From: Bryobacteraceae bacterium
Lineage (GTDB): Bacteria; Acidobacteriota; Terriglobia; Bryobacterales; Bryobacteraceae
Assembly (NCBI GenBank): GCA_019748195.1
Contig: JAIEPW010000006.1
Location: 1-60,288 of the forward strand
Reading direction: 5' to 3'
Length of the DNA stretch: 60,288 nt
Shown: one piece after another, positions 7,871-17,613 of the stretch
How positions within the stretch are numbered: the stretch's first letter is position 1
How the letters are laid out: every line of letters begins with the position of its first letter
Made by a program: the position numbers and the translations under genes
Notes under the pieces: model-generated
What the model saw: only the letters and a program-made list of their open reading frames with translations
Told to the model about the DNA's origin: nothing
Database searches by the model: none

Positions 7871-9292
7871 ATGGATAACCAGTTCAAGCACGATCAACTT
7901 GTAGCGAAGCTGCCGCATCCGCACAAGAATTTCTTCAGCCGGCCTCACTGGACCCGCCGTCACTTCTTCGGCCTGGTGGGCTCGGCGGTCTCGGGATCTT
8001 TTCTGGCGCAACGCGGCAAGGCCGCCGAGATCACCAAGCTCAACGTCCAGACCATGAACACGGCGGAGAACGTGATCTTCGTGTTCCTGGCTGGAGCGCC
8101 CAGCCACGTCGACCTCTTCGACTTCAAGAACTACGCCGGCGTCACGCCGGCGGCGGCCGCGCCGGAGACCATCAACGGCATCCTGTTCCCCACCGGGATC
8201 CTCCCGCGGTTGAAGGATCAACTGGGAGACATCGCCATCATGCGCTCGGTGCGCTCCTGGGCGCTGGTGCACGGTCTGTCGCAGACCTGGCTGCAGATCG
8301 GACGCAATCCCACTTCCGCCCTGGGCTCAATTGCGCCCAACATCGGAAGCGTGGTCGCGCTGGAGAAGGAAGTGGAGCGGAGGCCGGGGCAGTTCTTCCC
8401 CACCTTCCTCGCCTTGAACTCCGGAGCTGCCGTCGGACCGGGATATCTTCCCTCGATGTTCGCCCCCTTCAAGACCACCCCCTCGGTGAACGGACTGCCC
8501 GGAACCACGCATCCCGACGGCGAAGCCGCGCTGAACGAACGAATCACCTTGCTGCGCGCCCAGGATAACGTCCTGCGGGTGAACTCGCCCTACGGACGCG
8601 CTATCGAGGACATGGACGCCTTCTACCAGGCGGCGCGCGGAATGATGTATAACCCCGCGGTGGACCGCGCGTTCCGCATTCAGGCGGCTGACCGCGCGCG
8701 ATACGCGCCGCAGGGTGTCGCCTCTACCGGTTTCGGCGACGCCTGCCTGGTCGCCAAGCAGGTCCTCGAAGCCAAGCAGGGAACCCGGTTCGTCCAGGTT
8801 ACGCTCGGCGGCTGGGACATGCATGGCGACATCTACGGCGTCAACGGCAACATCGCCGTCGGCAACAACATCTTCACCCTCGGCCGGACTTTCGACGCCG
8901 GGCTCAGCGGGCTCATCGCCGACTTGAAGGCCGGCGGATTGTTCGAAAAAACGCTGGTCGTCGTGGCCGGGGAGTTCGGACGCACCGTCGGCGCGCTGAG
9001 CGCCCAGCGCGGCCGGGATCACTTCATGCAGCAGTTCGCCCTCATGGCGGGCGGCGGCGTGAAGGGTGGCCGGGTGATCGGCAGGACCAATGACCTGGGT
9101 TCCGCCACCGTGGATCCCGGTTGGAAGGCGAAACGCGACATCCGCGCCGAGGATCTGGAAGCCACTATCTATTCCGCCCTGGGCATCAACTGGACCACAA
9201 CCCGGTACGACGATCCCTTCGGCCGCGGTTTCGAGTACGTTCCCTACGGAAAAGAAGGCCTCTACGAGCCGGTTCACGACCTGTTCTCCTGA
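7871..9292 (+). CDS. DUF1501 domain protein with Tat signal
   Basis: A 473-residue member of the DUF1501 family, related to sulfatase/alkaline phosphatase-like proteins. The N-terminus carries a twin-arginine export signal, TRRHFFGLVGS (Arg 29 and 30), followed by a hydrophobic stretch. Family landmarks include VIFVFLAGAPSHVDLFD near residue 75, LGGWDMHGD near 315 and AGEFGRT near 370. It has an AGGGAG ribosome site and is co-transcribed with the DUF1549/DUF1553 gene. The two together are common in Acidobacteria and Planctomycetes; their activity is not settled. Confidence 0.92.
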   Translation: MDNQFKHDQLVAKLPHPHKNFFSRPHWTRRHFFGLVGSAVSGSFLAQRGKAAEITKLNVQTMNTAENVIFVFLAGAPSHVDLFDFKNYAGVTPAAAAPETINGILFPTGILPRLKDQLGDIAIMRSVRSWALVHGLSQTWLQIGRNPTSALGSIAPNIGSVVALEKEVERRPGQFFPTFLALNSGAAVGPGYLPSMFAPFKTTPSVNGLPGTTHPDGEAALNERITLLRAQDNVLRVNSPYGRAIEDMDAFYQAARGMMYNPAVDRAFRIQAADRARYAPQGVASTGFGDACLVAKQVLEAKQGTRFVQVTLGGWDMHGDIYGVNGNIAVGNNIFTLGRTFDAGLSGLIADLKAGGLFEKTLVVVAGEFGRTVGALSAQRGRDHFMQQFALMAGGGVKGGRVIGRTNDLGSATVDPGWKAKRDIRAEDLEATIYSALGINWTTTRYDDPFGRGFEYVPYGKEGLYEPVHDLFS

Positions 9293-9323
9293 ACCGGCGC
9301 GTAACGGTCTGTGCGTTTTGAAT

Positions 9324-9354
9324 CGGGGTGTCCCACAAGCGGACACCCCGTTTT
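9324..9354 (+). terminator. Rho-independent terminator after the DUF1549-DUF1501 operon
   Basis: A perfect 10-bp stem (9324-9333 with 9341-9350) encloses a 7-base loop and is followed by TTTT. It lies 32 bp after the DUF1501 stop codon and separates this operon from the HlyD gene. Confidence 0.85.
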
Positions 9355-9447
9355 GCGTCTGGGGAAGGGAAAACGCTTTGCTTTGCTTGCGATACGGCGC
9401 GAAAATCGAATGGAACCGGAAGTGCCACATCAGAGTGGAGTTTTCCT

Positions 9448-10701
9448 ATGGACGTTAAACGTGAAGGCGTGGGCCGCAAGAAGGCAATTCGCAGGGCGAT
9501 TCTCACCATACTCCTGCTGGCGGCGGCGGGCGGAATCACTTTTGCTCTCAGCCGGTTGAAGCCGGCCGCTCCGACCAAGGAGCGGGCCACGGTGTGGATC
9601 GACGGCGTCAAGCGCGGTCCCATGGTGCGGCAGGTCCGCGGCCTGGGGACGCTGATTCCGGAAGAGATCCTGTTTATCCCCGCGCAGCATGAGGGCCGCG
9701 TCGACAAAGTGGTTTTGCGCCCCGGCGTCAACGTCAAGGAAGACACGGTCCTGTTGATCCTCTCCAACCCCGATATGGAGCTCCAACTCGCCGACCTCGA
9801 ATGGCAGATCAAGGCCGCGGAAGCCAACCTCGCCGATCTTCGGGTCAAGCTGGAGACTCAGAAACTGGCGTTGCGCTCCAGTTCGGCGCGCGTGCAGAGC
9901 GAGTTCACGCAGGCCAAGCTGACCCGCGACCGCGATGAAGCGCTGGCCAAGCTCAATCTGAAGTCGGACCTGGAATTGAAGCTCTCCGTCGCCAAGGCGG
10001 ATGAGCTCGCCGGACGCCTGGATATCGAGAAGGAAAGCCTGCGCATCTTCGAGGACTCCATCCGGGCGCAGTTGGACAAGGAGAAGGTGAACATTGAAAA
10101 GCTGCGGGCCGCGCGGGACCTGAAAAAGAAACAGGTGGATCAACTGACCATCCGCTCCGGAACCGCCGGCGTGCTGCAGCAAATGGCCGTGGAAGTCGGG
10201 CAGCGGGTGACGCCGGGGACGCTTCTCGCCAAGGTCGCGCAGCCCTGGAAACTCAAAGCGGAGCTGAAGATCGCGGAAACCCAGGCCAAGGATATCGTCA
10301 TCGGGCAGGCGGCCGAAATCGACACCCGTAACGGAATCATCAAGGGCCAGGTTTCGCGCATCGACCCCGCCGTGGTCAACGGCACCGTTACGGTTGACGT
10401 TCGTCTAGTGGGAGAGCTGCCGCAGGGCGCCCGGCCGGACTTGAGCGTCGACGGCACGGTGGAACTGGAGCGGCTGGCGGAAGTGGTGTACGTGGGGCGG
10501 CCGGTGTTCGGGCAGGCGCATAGCACCGTCAGCCTCTTCCGCCTGGATGAGGACGGAAAAGGCGCGACGCGAGTGCCGGTGAAGCTGGGGCGGAGTTCAG
10601 TGAATACGATCGAAATCGTCGAGGGCCTGAAAGTGGGCGATCAGGTGATTCTGTCCGACATGTCGGACATGGACGCCCATCCCAGGATCCGGCTGAACTA
10701 A
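9448..10701 (+). CDS. HlyD/MacA-type periplasmic adaptor protein
   Basis: About 417 residues. The start ATG 9448 follows GGAG at 7 bp. One N-terminal membrane helix (IRRAILTILLLAAAGGITFAL) anchors it in the inner membrane. A split biotinyl-lipoyl-like domain (about 50-100 and 220-250) flanks a long coiled coil (about 105-220, rich in Lys/Glu/Leu), then beta-barrel and membrane-proximal domains. Such adaptors link an inner-membrane ABC permease to an outer-membrane channel. The next gene is an ABC ATPase, followed by ADOP permeases, so a MacAB-like exporter is the likely assembly; its cargo is unknown. Confidence 0.9.
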   Translation: MDVKREGVGRKKAIRRAILTILLLAAAGGITFALSRLKPAAPTKERATVWIDGVKRGPMVRQVRGLGTLIPEEILFIPAQHEGRVDKVVLRPGVNVKEDTVLLILSNPDMELQLADLEWQIKAAEANLADLRVKLETQKLALRSSSARVQSEFTQAKLTRDRDEALAKLNLKSDLELKLSVAKADELAGRLDIEKESLRIFEDSIRAQLDKEKVNIEKLRAARDLKKKQVDQLTIRSGTAGVLQQMAVEVGQRVTPGTLLAKVAQPWKLKAELKIAETQAKDIVIGQAAEIDTRNGIIKGQVSRIDPAVVNGTVTVDVRLVGELPQGARPDLSVDGTVELERLAEVVYVGRPVFGQAHSTVSLFRLDEDGKGATRVPVKLGRSSVNTIEIVEGLKVGDQVILSDMSDMDAHPRIRLN

Positions 10702-10735
10702 AATATCGGGAAAAACGAGGGGACAATAGGGAAAA

Positions 10736-11437
<702 letters not shown>

Positions 11438-11442
11438 CGGCT

Positions 11443-11460
11443 GGCCCACCGGGCCTTTTT
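11443..11460 (+). terminator. small Rho-independent terminator
   Basis: A 5-bp stem GGCCC/GGGCC around ACC, followed directly by TTTTT, 6 bp after the ATPase stop codon. The stem is short, so some read-through towards the ADOP genes is plausible. Confidence 0.6.
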
Positions 11461-11505
11461 GTTGTTCACCATACACTTGTAGAGTAGTTCCGGCGATAAG
11501 TTTGT

Positions 11506-11825
11506 GTGTCCGTCGCCCCGGAATCGCCGCGCCACCGGCTCGCCGTCCTCCTCCTTCTGATCGCCGGCGCCGCCGGTCTGTGGCGCTACACTATCCCTTG
11601 GTTTCCTGCAGAGGCCCAGTTCTACCTGCTCTAGCCGGCGATTCGCTATACCTGTGGCAGCAGCTATTTCTGAACCGCGACGGAACCGCGTGGGTTCACT
11701 TCTTCCCGCTGAATCTGATTCTCGCGGCTGCCGCGGCCGCGGCTTCCTACCATTTGATCGAAACACCCATGCTCGACCTCCGCCTGCGCTGGGAAAAACG
11801 AATCTTCCGTAGGGAGCGGACGTAA
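11506..11825 (+). pseudogene. relic of an acyltransferase-3 (OafA/YrhL-type) membrane acyltransferase
   Basis: Two pieces of one protein family survive in different frames. From a GTG at 11506 one frame reads LAVLLLLIAGAAGLWRY, then WFPAEAQFYLL, a TAG stop at 11632, then PAI. This mirrors the family motif W-L-VEEQFYLLWPAL, with Trp TGG mutated to TAG. Just after, a second frame reads SLYLWQQLFLN, then a hydrophobic helix and SYHLIETPMLDLR, matching the acyltransferase C-terminus. About 170 residues that should separate the two are missing. So a deletion plus a nonsense change destroyed the gene. The pieces are short, but both motifs in order make chance unlikely. Confidence 0.55.
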
Positions 11826-11891
11826 CGAGGGGTGTGCGGCGCGGTTTCGGGAACCACGGCGATTCTCATCCGTATTCCTGGGAAGACGCTC

Positions 11892-14348
11892 ATGACCACC
11901 CTTGCGCAGGATCTTCGCTACAGCCTCCGGACGTTGCGCCGCGCGCCCGGATTCACGGTAACGGCTCTGCTCACGCTGGCCCTCGGCATCGGCGCCACCA
12001 CCGCGATCTTCACCGTCGTCGACGCCGTCCTGTTGCGCGACCTTCCCTTCCCCAACGCGGAGCGGCTTGCTTTCGTGTGGGCCTCCAACCCACAGGTGGC
12101 GGACAAAGTCGGCGGCATCGATCTCCCCACCAATCCGGGCGACTTCACTTCTTACCGCCGGCAAACGCGGACCTTCGAACGGATGGCGCAGATCCAGGCG
12201 AGCCAGTCCACGCTGCTGTCGCAGTCGGGTGAGCCGGAGAAGGCGGGCGGAGCCTACACCACGGGCGAGTTCTTCGACATTTTCGGCCTCCGGCCGGCGA
12301 TTGGCCGCTTCTACACCGCCGCCGACGACACGCCCGCGGGCAAGCACGTGGTGGTGATCAGCAACCGTTTGTGGCAGCGGCGATTCGGAGGGGATCCGGG
12401 CGTACTGGGGCAAGCTCTCAAGATCGACAACACGCTGTACACGGTGATCGGCGTGGCGCCGCCGGGATTTTCGTTCCCCACCGTGGAGGACCTGCATCCG
12501 GCGTACGGGTTCAGCCGCCACTCCGACCTCTGGCTCCCGATGGGAAGGAGCGCCGCCGAGGCGGAGTCCAACGATAACCGGGGCTTCGCGATCCTCGGCT
12601 TGTTGAAGCCTGGCGTCACTCCGACGCAGGCCGACGCCGAAATGAGCGGCTTTGCGCGCGTGCGCCAAAAGCAGTTCCCCGAGTCGAACGCCGCGTGGGA
12701 CGCCGCCGTGATCCCGATGTTGCGGCAGGTGACCAGCCGGTCCCGCACGGCGATGCTGATACTGCTCGGCGCCGTGGCTTTCGTCCTGCTGATCGCCTGC
12801 GCCAATGTCGCGAACCTGCTGCTGGCGCGCGCCGCGGTGCGCCGCAAGGAATTCACCCTGCGCACCGCCTTGGGCGCCGGGCGAGGCCGCGTGGTGAGGC
12901 AATTGCTCACCGAGAGCGCCCTGCTGGCCGTCGTGGCGGGCGGAATCGGCGTTGCCGTCGCATGGGCAGCCGTTCGCTGGCTGGTGGTCTCGGCGCCCTC
13001 CGGCATCCCACGCCTCCAGGAAGTGTCCATTCACTGGGGAGTCCTGGGCTTCGCCCTGGTGGTATCGCTGCTGTCCGGCTTCCTGTTCGGGCTTCTCCCC
13101 GCCCTGCAGGCCTCGCGTCTGGATTTGAACGAAGTGCTGAAGGAATCCGGCCGGTCGCTGGCGGGCAGCGGATCCCACGCCCGCGGCGCGCTGATCATCG
13201 GAGAAGTGGCGCTGGCCGTGATGCTGCTGGCGGGCGCGGGGTTGCTGATTCGAAGCCTCGCGAATCTAACCGCCATCGACCCCGGATTCGACCTCCAGTC
13301 CGTCGTCACCATGAGCGTGTCGCTGGACCACCGCTATCAGAAGCGGGACGACATTATCGGCTATCAGCGCCGGTTGCTGGACCGCATCCGCGCGCTGCCC
13401 GGGGTGGAGTCGGCGGCCCTCAGCAGTGAGATCCCGCTGAGCGGGCAGGAAAACCTTAACTACGCGATCGCGGACGGCAAGCCCGAGCCCCCGCCCGGGC
13501 AAGCGCCCTTCGCCGATGACCGCCGCGTGTCGCCGGAGTATTTCCGGACGATGGGCATCGAATTGATCGAGGGCCGCTCCATCAGCGATCAGGACGTGCG
13601 GGGCAAGACGCCCGTGGTGGTCGTGAACCGCCGCCTCGCTGAGACGCTGTTCCCCGGCGAAAATCCGATCGGACACAAGATCCGCAATGACACCGATCCC
13701 AAGGGAACCCGGTTCGAAATCGTCGGCGTGGTGGAAAACGTGCGCCAGTCCACGCTCGAAATCGGGGACCGGCTGCAGCTCTACCGCTCCAGTTGGCAAA
13801 GTACCGGGAGTTCCTTCGGAGTTTCCGTCCGGGTAAAGGGCGATTCCGCGTCGATCGCCCAACAGGTCCGCCGCGCCATGCGGGAAATCGACCCCGAGCA
13901 GTTCATCTCCGATCCGCGAACAATGGCGCAAATGGCGGCATCATCCCTGGACCGGAGACGCTTCCAAACAGTTCTGATGGCTTCCTTCGCGCTACTCGCC
14001 CTGGTGCTCACCGTGATCGGACTCTACGGCGTCATCTCCTACACCGTCAACCAGCGCACCCGCGAGTTCGGTGTGCGGATGGCGTTGGGCGCGTCCGGCG
14101 GTAACATCCTCCGCCAGGTGGTGAGCCGCGGCCTGGCCCTGGCCGGCCTGGGCGCCGCGATCGGACTCGGCGGCGCGCTGGCGACCGTACGCTGGATGCG
14201 CAGCCTGCTGTTCGGCGTCACGCCGTTCGATCCGCTCACCATCGCCGGAGTGTGCGCGCTGCTCCTCGCCACCGCGCTCGCGGCGTGCTACTTGCCCGCC
14301 CGTCGCGCCACCAAGCTTGACCCGATGACCGCGCTCCGCTATGAATAG
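11892..14348 (+). CDS. ADOP-type MacB/FtsX-like permease (copy 1)
   Basis: About 818 residues, twice the size of a MacB permease half. ATG 11892 opens the ADOP-typical LAQDLRYSLRTLRRAPGFT leader. Layout: a first helix (LALGIGATTAIFTVVDAVLL), a MacB_PCD periplasmic domain (about 45-250), an FtsX segment of three helices (about 285-410), then the same plan again: helix near 440, second periplasmic domain, and FtsX helices at the C-terminus ending in PARRATKLDPMTALRYE. There is no ATPase domain. ADOP proteins (TIGR03434) are expanded in Acidobacteria; substrates are unknown, and peptide or drug export by analogy with MacB is inference. The next ADOP starts 3 bp after its stop. Confidence 0.92.
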   Translation: MTTLAQDLRYSLRTLRRAPGFTVTALLTLALGIGATTAIFTVVDAVLLRDLPFPNAERLAFVWASNPQVADKVGGIDLPTNPGDFTSYRRQTRTFERMAQIQASQSTLLSQSGEPEKAGGAYTTGEFFDIFGLRPAIGRFYTAADDTPAGKHVVVISNRLWQRRFGGDPGVLGQALKIDNTLYTVIGVAPPGFSFPTVEDLHPAYGFSRHSDLWLPMGRSAAEAESNDNRGFAILGLLKPGVTPTQADAEMSGFARVRQKQFPESNAAWDAAVIPMLRQVTSRSRTAMLILLGAVAFVLLIACANVANLLLARAAVRRKEFTLRTALGAGRGRVVRQLLTESALLAVVAGGIGVAVAWAAVRWLVVSAPSGIPRLQEVSIHWGVLGFALVVSLLSGFLFGLLPALQASRLDLNEVLKESGRSLAGSGSHARGALIIGEVALAVMLLAGAGLLIRSLANLTAIDPGFDLQSVVTMSVSLDHRYQKRDDIIGYQRRLLDRIRALPGVESAALSSEIPLSGQENLNYAIADGKPEPPPGQAPFADDRRVSPEYFRTMGIELIEGRSISDQDVRGKTPVVVVNRRLAETLFPGENPIGHKIRNDTDPKGTRFEIVGVVENVRQSTLEIGDRLQLYRSSWQSTGSSFGVSVRVKGDSASIAQQVRRAMREIDPEQFISDPRTMAQMAASSLDRRRFQTVLMASFALLALVLTVIGLYGVISYTVNQRTREFGVRMALGASGGNILRQVVSRGLALAGLGAAIGLGGALATVRWMRSLLFGVTPFDPLTIAGVCALLLATALAACYLPARRATKLDPMTALRYE

Positions 14349-14351
14349 CTC

Positions 14352-16775
14352 ATGTCCGATTTCCGTTTCGCAGTCCGGATGCTGGCGAAGTCGCCCGTGC
14401 TCACCGCGGTCGCCGTGCTTTCGCTCGGTTTAGGAATCGGCGCCAATCTGGCGATCTTCACCGTCGTCAATGCAGTGTTGCTCAAACCGCTGCCTGTGGA
14501 GGACCTCGGCCGGCTGGTGAGCGTGTTCACCACCGATCCGCGCAATCCCGGCAGCCTGCCGGTGTCGCATCCCAACCTGATGGACTACCGTGCGCGCACC
14601 GATGTGCTGTCCGGACTTGCGGGATATCACTACACCGGCGTCGCGATCGGCAGCGGCGGCGAGCCGGAGCAGGCCACCGCGGAGATGGTCAGCGGCAATT
14701 ACTTCGACCTGCTGGGGGTGAAGCCCATCCTCGGCCGCGCGTTCCGTCCCGAGGAAGACCGCACGCCCGGATCGCACCCGGTTACGGTCATCAGTCACAA
14801 TCTGTGGACGCGCCGCTTCGGCGCCGATCCCGCCGTGCTGCATCGCAAGCTGACCATCAACGGCAGGCCCTTCACCGTCGCGGGCGTTGCCCCTCCGGAG
14901 TTCCGCGGCGTCAACCCGCTTGCCGGCACGATGCTCTGGATCCCCACCATGATGTACCGCGAGACCATGGGCCTGCCCGAAATGTTCGACGAGCGCCGTT
15001 TCCTCGGCTTCTTCGGCGTGGCGCGCCTCAAATCCGGCGTCAGCCTGCAGGCGGCGGAGCAGGCGCTAATGATCCAGGCAGCCGAGCTCGCTAAGCAGTA
15101 TCCTTCGGCCAACCAGGATCGCGGCATTCAACTGCTGCCCCTTGCCGAGGCCGGCGTGCCCCCGCAATTCCGCGGCGCGCTGGTTCAGGCCGGCGGCATG
15201 CTCATGACCATCGTAGGCGTGGTCCTGTTGATCGCCTCGGCCAACATCGCCAATCTTCTTCTGGCCCGCATGTCGGCGCGGCGCAAGGAGATCGCCATCC
15301 GCGCCGCGATGGGCGCCAGCAAAGCCCGCATCGTCCGCCAATTGCTGAGCGAGAGTCTGCTGATGGCCGGCCTCGGGGGCATTGCCGGGGTGGCCATCGG
15401 AATCTGGGCCAAGGAAGGCTTGTGGGCAATGCGCCCTCCGTTCCTGGAGCAAAGCGGCCTGAACATCAGCCTGGACTGGAACGTGGCCGCGTTCGCCGCC
15501 GGGCTTACGCTGCTCTCGGGAATCCTGTTCGGCCTCGCGCCGGCCTTCCGCGCTGCCCGCGCCGACCTCGCGATCGACCTTCGCGACCGCGGCGCCGTCA
15601 CCGGCCGGGGCTGGCTGCGCAACAGCCTGGTGGTCGGTCAGGTCGCGCTGTCGATGGTCGCTCTCGCCGGCGCGGGCCTCTTCCTCCATAGCCTCGGTCA
15701 GGCCCAGGCCATCGACCCCGGCTTCGACACCCCGAAGCTGGCGCTCATCTCCTTCTCCCCCGGCCGCCTCGGCTACAACCAGCAGCAATCCGACGAGCAT
15801 TACCGCCGCGCCATGGAACGCGCCGCGTCGGCGCCCGGCGTCGAGTCCGTTGCCCTTTCGTCCAACGGCGTTCTGGGCGGCGGCGGGTTTGCGCGAAGCG
15901 TGTTCCTCGAGGGCGCCGAAAGGGGACCCAACGATCGCGGCGTGCTGGTCCTTACCGACACCATTTCTCCCCGCTACTTCCGCACCGCCGGAATCGAGTT
16001 GCTGCGCGGCCGCGACTTCCAGGATGCGGATCGCCAGGATGCGGTGAAGGTGGTGATCGTCAACCAGTTCATGGCGGAACGGTTCTGGCCCGGCCAGGAC
16101 GCCGTCGGCAAACGCTTCCGCTTCCACGGCGACGCCGAGCCGCGCGAGGTGGTCGGCGTCGCCAGGACCGCCAGCTACTTCAACGTCGGCGAGAACCCGC
16201 AGCCGTGCGTCTATCTTCCCGAAGCACAGGAGCATGCCGCGGCCGTCTCCCTGGTGATCCGCGCCGCGGATCCGGCGGCCGCCCTGGCCGTCGTCCGGCG
16301 CGAAGTGCAGGCGCTCGATCCGAACCTTCCGCTGGCACAGGTGGTCACCTTGGAAGAGCGGTTTGCGCAGGGGTTGTGGGCGCCGCGCATGGCCGCCGCC
16401 CTGCTCAGCCTGTTCGGAGTGCTGGCGCTGCTGTTGGCTTCCATCGGCATCTACGGCGTGATGGCCTACACAGTCAGCCGGCGTTCGCCGGAGATCGGCG
16501 TACGCATGGCGCTCGGCGCCAGTCCGCGCGAGGTCTGGTCAATGATCATCCGGCAGGGACTTTCCCTGGTGATCGCGGGACTCGCTTTCGGCCTCGCCGC
16601 CGCGTTCGGACTGTCGCGGCTCATTACCGGCATGCTGTACGGTTCGGCGGGCAGCGACTGGACCACCTTCCCGCTGACCGCATTGGTTCTGCTGGCCGTC
16701 GCTCTGGCGGCGCTCGCCATCCCGGCTCGCCGCGCCATGCGCGTCGATCCCGTCATCGCGCTGCGCGAGGAGTAA
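14352..16775 (+). CDS. ADOP-type MacB/FtsX-like permease (copy 2)
   Basis: An 807-residue permease with the same duplicated plan as its neighbour: first helix VLSLGLGIGANLAIFTVVNAVLL, periplasmic MacB_PCD, FtsX block with the VLLIASANIANLLLARMSARRKEIAIRAAMGAS-type hairpin near residue 290-320, then second half ending ARRAMRVDPVIALREE. It begins 3 bp after copy 1 and its TAA stop overlaps the next start codon (TAATG), so the three genes are translationally coupled. Copies 1 and 2 are clearly diverged, so the tandem is not recent. Confidence 0.92.
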   Translation: MSDFRFAVRMLAKSPVLTAVAVLSLGLGIGANLAIFTVVNAVLLKPLPVEDLGRLVSVFTTDPRNPGSLPVSHPNLMDYRARTDVLSGLAGYHYTGVAIGSGGEPEQATAEMVSGNYFDLLGVKPILGRAFRPEEDRTPGSHPVTVISHNLWTRRFGADPAVLHRKLTINGRPFTVAGVAPPEFRGVNPLAGTMLWIPTMMYRETMGLPEMFDERRFLGFFGVARLKSGVSLQAAEQALMIQAAELAKQYPSANQDRGIQLLPLAEAGVPPQFRGALVQAGGMLMTIVGVVLLIASANIANLLLARMSARRKEIAIRAAMGASKARIVRQLLSESLLMAGLGGIAGVAIGIWAKEGLWAMRPPFLEQSGLNISLDWNVAAFAAGLTLLSGILFGLAPAFRAARADLAIDLRDRGAVTGRGWLRNSLVVGQVALSMVALAGAGLFLHSLGQAQAIDPGFDTPKLALISFSPGRLGYNQQQSDEHYRRAMERAASAPGVESVALSSNGVLGGGGFARSVFLEGAERGPNDRGVLVLTDTISPRYFRTAGIELLRGRDFQDADRQDAVKVVIVNQFMAERFWPGQDAVGKRFRFHGDAEPREVVGVARTASYFNVGENPQPCVYLPEAQEHAAAVSLVIRAADPAAALAVVRREVQALDPNLPLAQVVTLEERFAQGLWAPRMAAALLSLFGVLALLLASIGIYGVMAYTVSRRSPEIGVRMALGASPREVWSMIIRQGLSLVIAGLAFGLAAAFGLSRLITGMLYGSAGSDWTTFPLTALVLLAVALAALAIPARRAMRVDPVIALREE

Positions 16776-17191
16776 TGGACCCTGAGAACCCGGTCGTCCG
16801 CTTGTGTGCCGAAGGCATTCGCGCCGAGCAGGAGGGCCGCCCGGGCGATGCCGCATGCCTCTACCAACAGGCCTGGAAGGAAAGCCGGGACGACTGGGAA
16901 CGCTGTATCGCGGCGCACTATCTTGCCCGCCATCAGCCCGACCCGGCGCAAACGCTGTTCTGGAATCAGGAATCGCTGCGCCTTGCCGATTCGGCGGGCG
17001 GCGATCGCGTCCGCGATTTCTACCCGTCTCTCTATCTGAACCTCGGACATTCGCTGGAGGTGCTGGGCCGCGCCGCGGAAGCCTGCCGCTATTACCGCAT
17101 GGCCGCCTCCCGCATGGATGCTTTGCCTCCCGGCCGCTACAGTGACGTGGTGCGCCACGGCGTGGCCGAAGCACAGCGGCGCACCTGCTAA
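16775..17191 (+). CDS. small TPR-like protein
   Basis: A 138-residue soluble protein. It has helix pairs with TPR-like spacing: LCAEGIRAEQEGRPGDAACLYQQAW, then CIAAHYLARHQPDPAQTLFWNQESLRLAD, then FYPSLYLNLGHSLEVLGRAAEACRYYRMAA. Similar short proteins in other bacteria are sometimes labelled 'rRNA adenine methyltransferase', but no SAM motif is present here. The start overlaps the stop of the ADOP permease by one base. The role is unknown; protein-protein binding is the safest guess. Confidence 0.75.
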   Translation: MDPENPVVRLCAEGIRAEQEGRPGDAACLYQQAWKESRDDWERCIAAHYLARHQPDPAQTLFWNQESLRLADSAGGDRVRDFYPSLYLNLGHSLEVLGRAAEACRYYRMAASRMDALPPGRYSDVVRHGVAEAQRRTC

Positions 17192-17201
17192 AATCGCCCG
17201 T

Positions 17202-17480
17202 ATGCCGAAATTCGTCATTGAGCGCAACATCCCCGGCGCCGGCAACTTGTCACCCCAGGAATTGCAGGGGATCTCGCAAAAATCCTGCGGCGTGCTGCGC
17301 GACATGGGACCGCGGATCCAGTGGCTGCAGAGCTATGTCACCGGCGACAAAATCTATTGCGTCTACATCGCTCCCGACGAGCAGGCCATTCGCGATCACG
17401 CAGCCCAAGGTGGTTTCCCCGCCGATCGCATCAGTCAGGTCACCAGCATCATCGACCCCACCACGGCGGAGCACCCGTAA
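17202..17480 (+). CDS. DUF4242 domain protein
   Basis: A 92-residue protein beginning MPKFVIERNIPGAG, with ISQKSC, IQWLQSYV and DKIYCVYIAPDE, and the C-terminal block HAAQGGFPADRI, all matching the DUF4242 family (one actinobacterial member binds nickel). It folds as a small ferredoxin-like dimer in known homologues. It starts 10 bp after the TPR-like gene. The link to the transporter genes around it is not clear. Confidence 0.85.
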   Translation: MPKFVIERNIPGAGNLSPQELQGISQKSCGVLRDMGPRIQWLQSYVTGDKIYCVYIAPDEQAIRDHAAQGGFPADRISQVTSIIDPTTAEHP

Positions 17481-17613
17481 AACCGCCCACCCAGCCCTCC
17501 AGTACCGTTCGATTTACCGCCGCTCCGTTCCGATTCCGAACACTTCCGGAGTCCCAATTCGCTTGTAATCAGCCACTTAGCCCTTGGCCTTCCGCGTGCC
17601 CCCAGGTCCCGTC

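Noticed and set aside
5773-7887. Long reading frame of about 700 codons antisense to the DUF1549/DUF1553 gene
   Set aside because: It mirrors the high-GC codon bias of the sense gene and shows no family, signal or start context.
11664-13178. Long reading frames on the minus strand across the ADOP genes
   Set aside because: Compositional shadows: rich in Arg, His and Gly with no domains, while the plus strand encodes full ADOP proteins.
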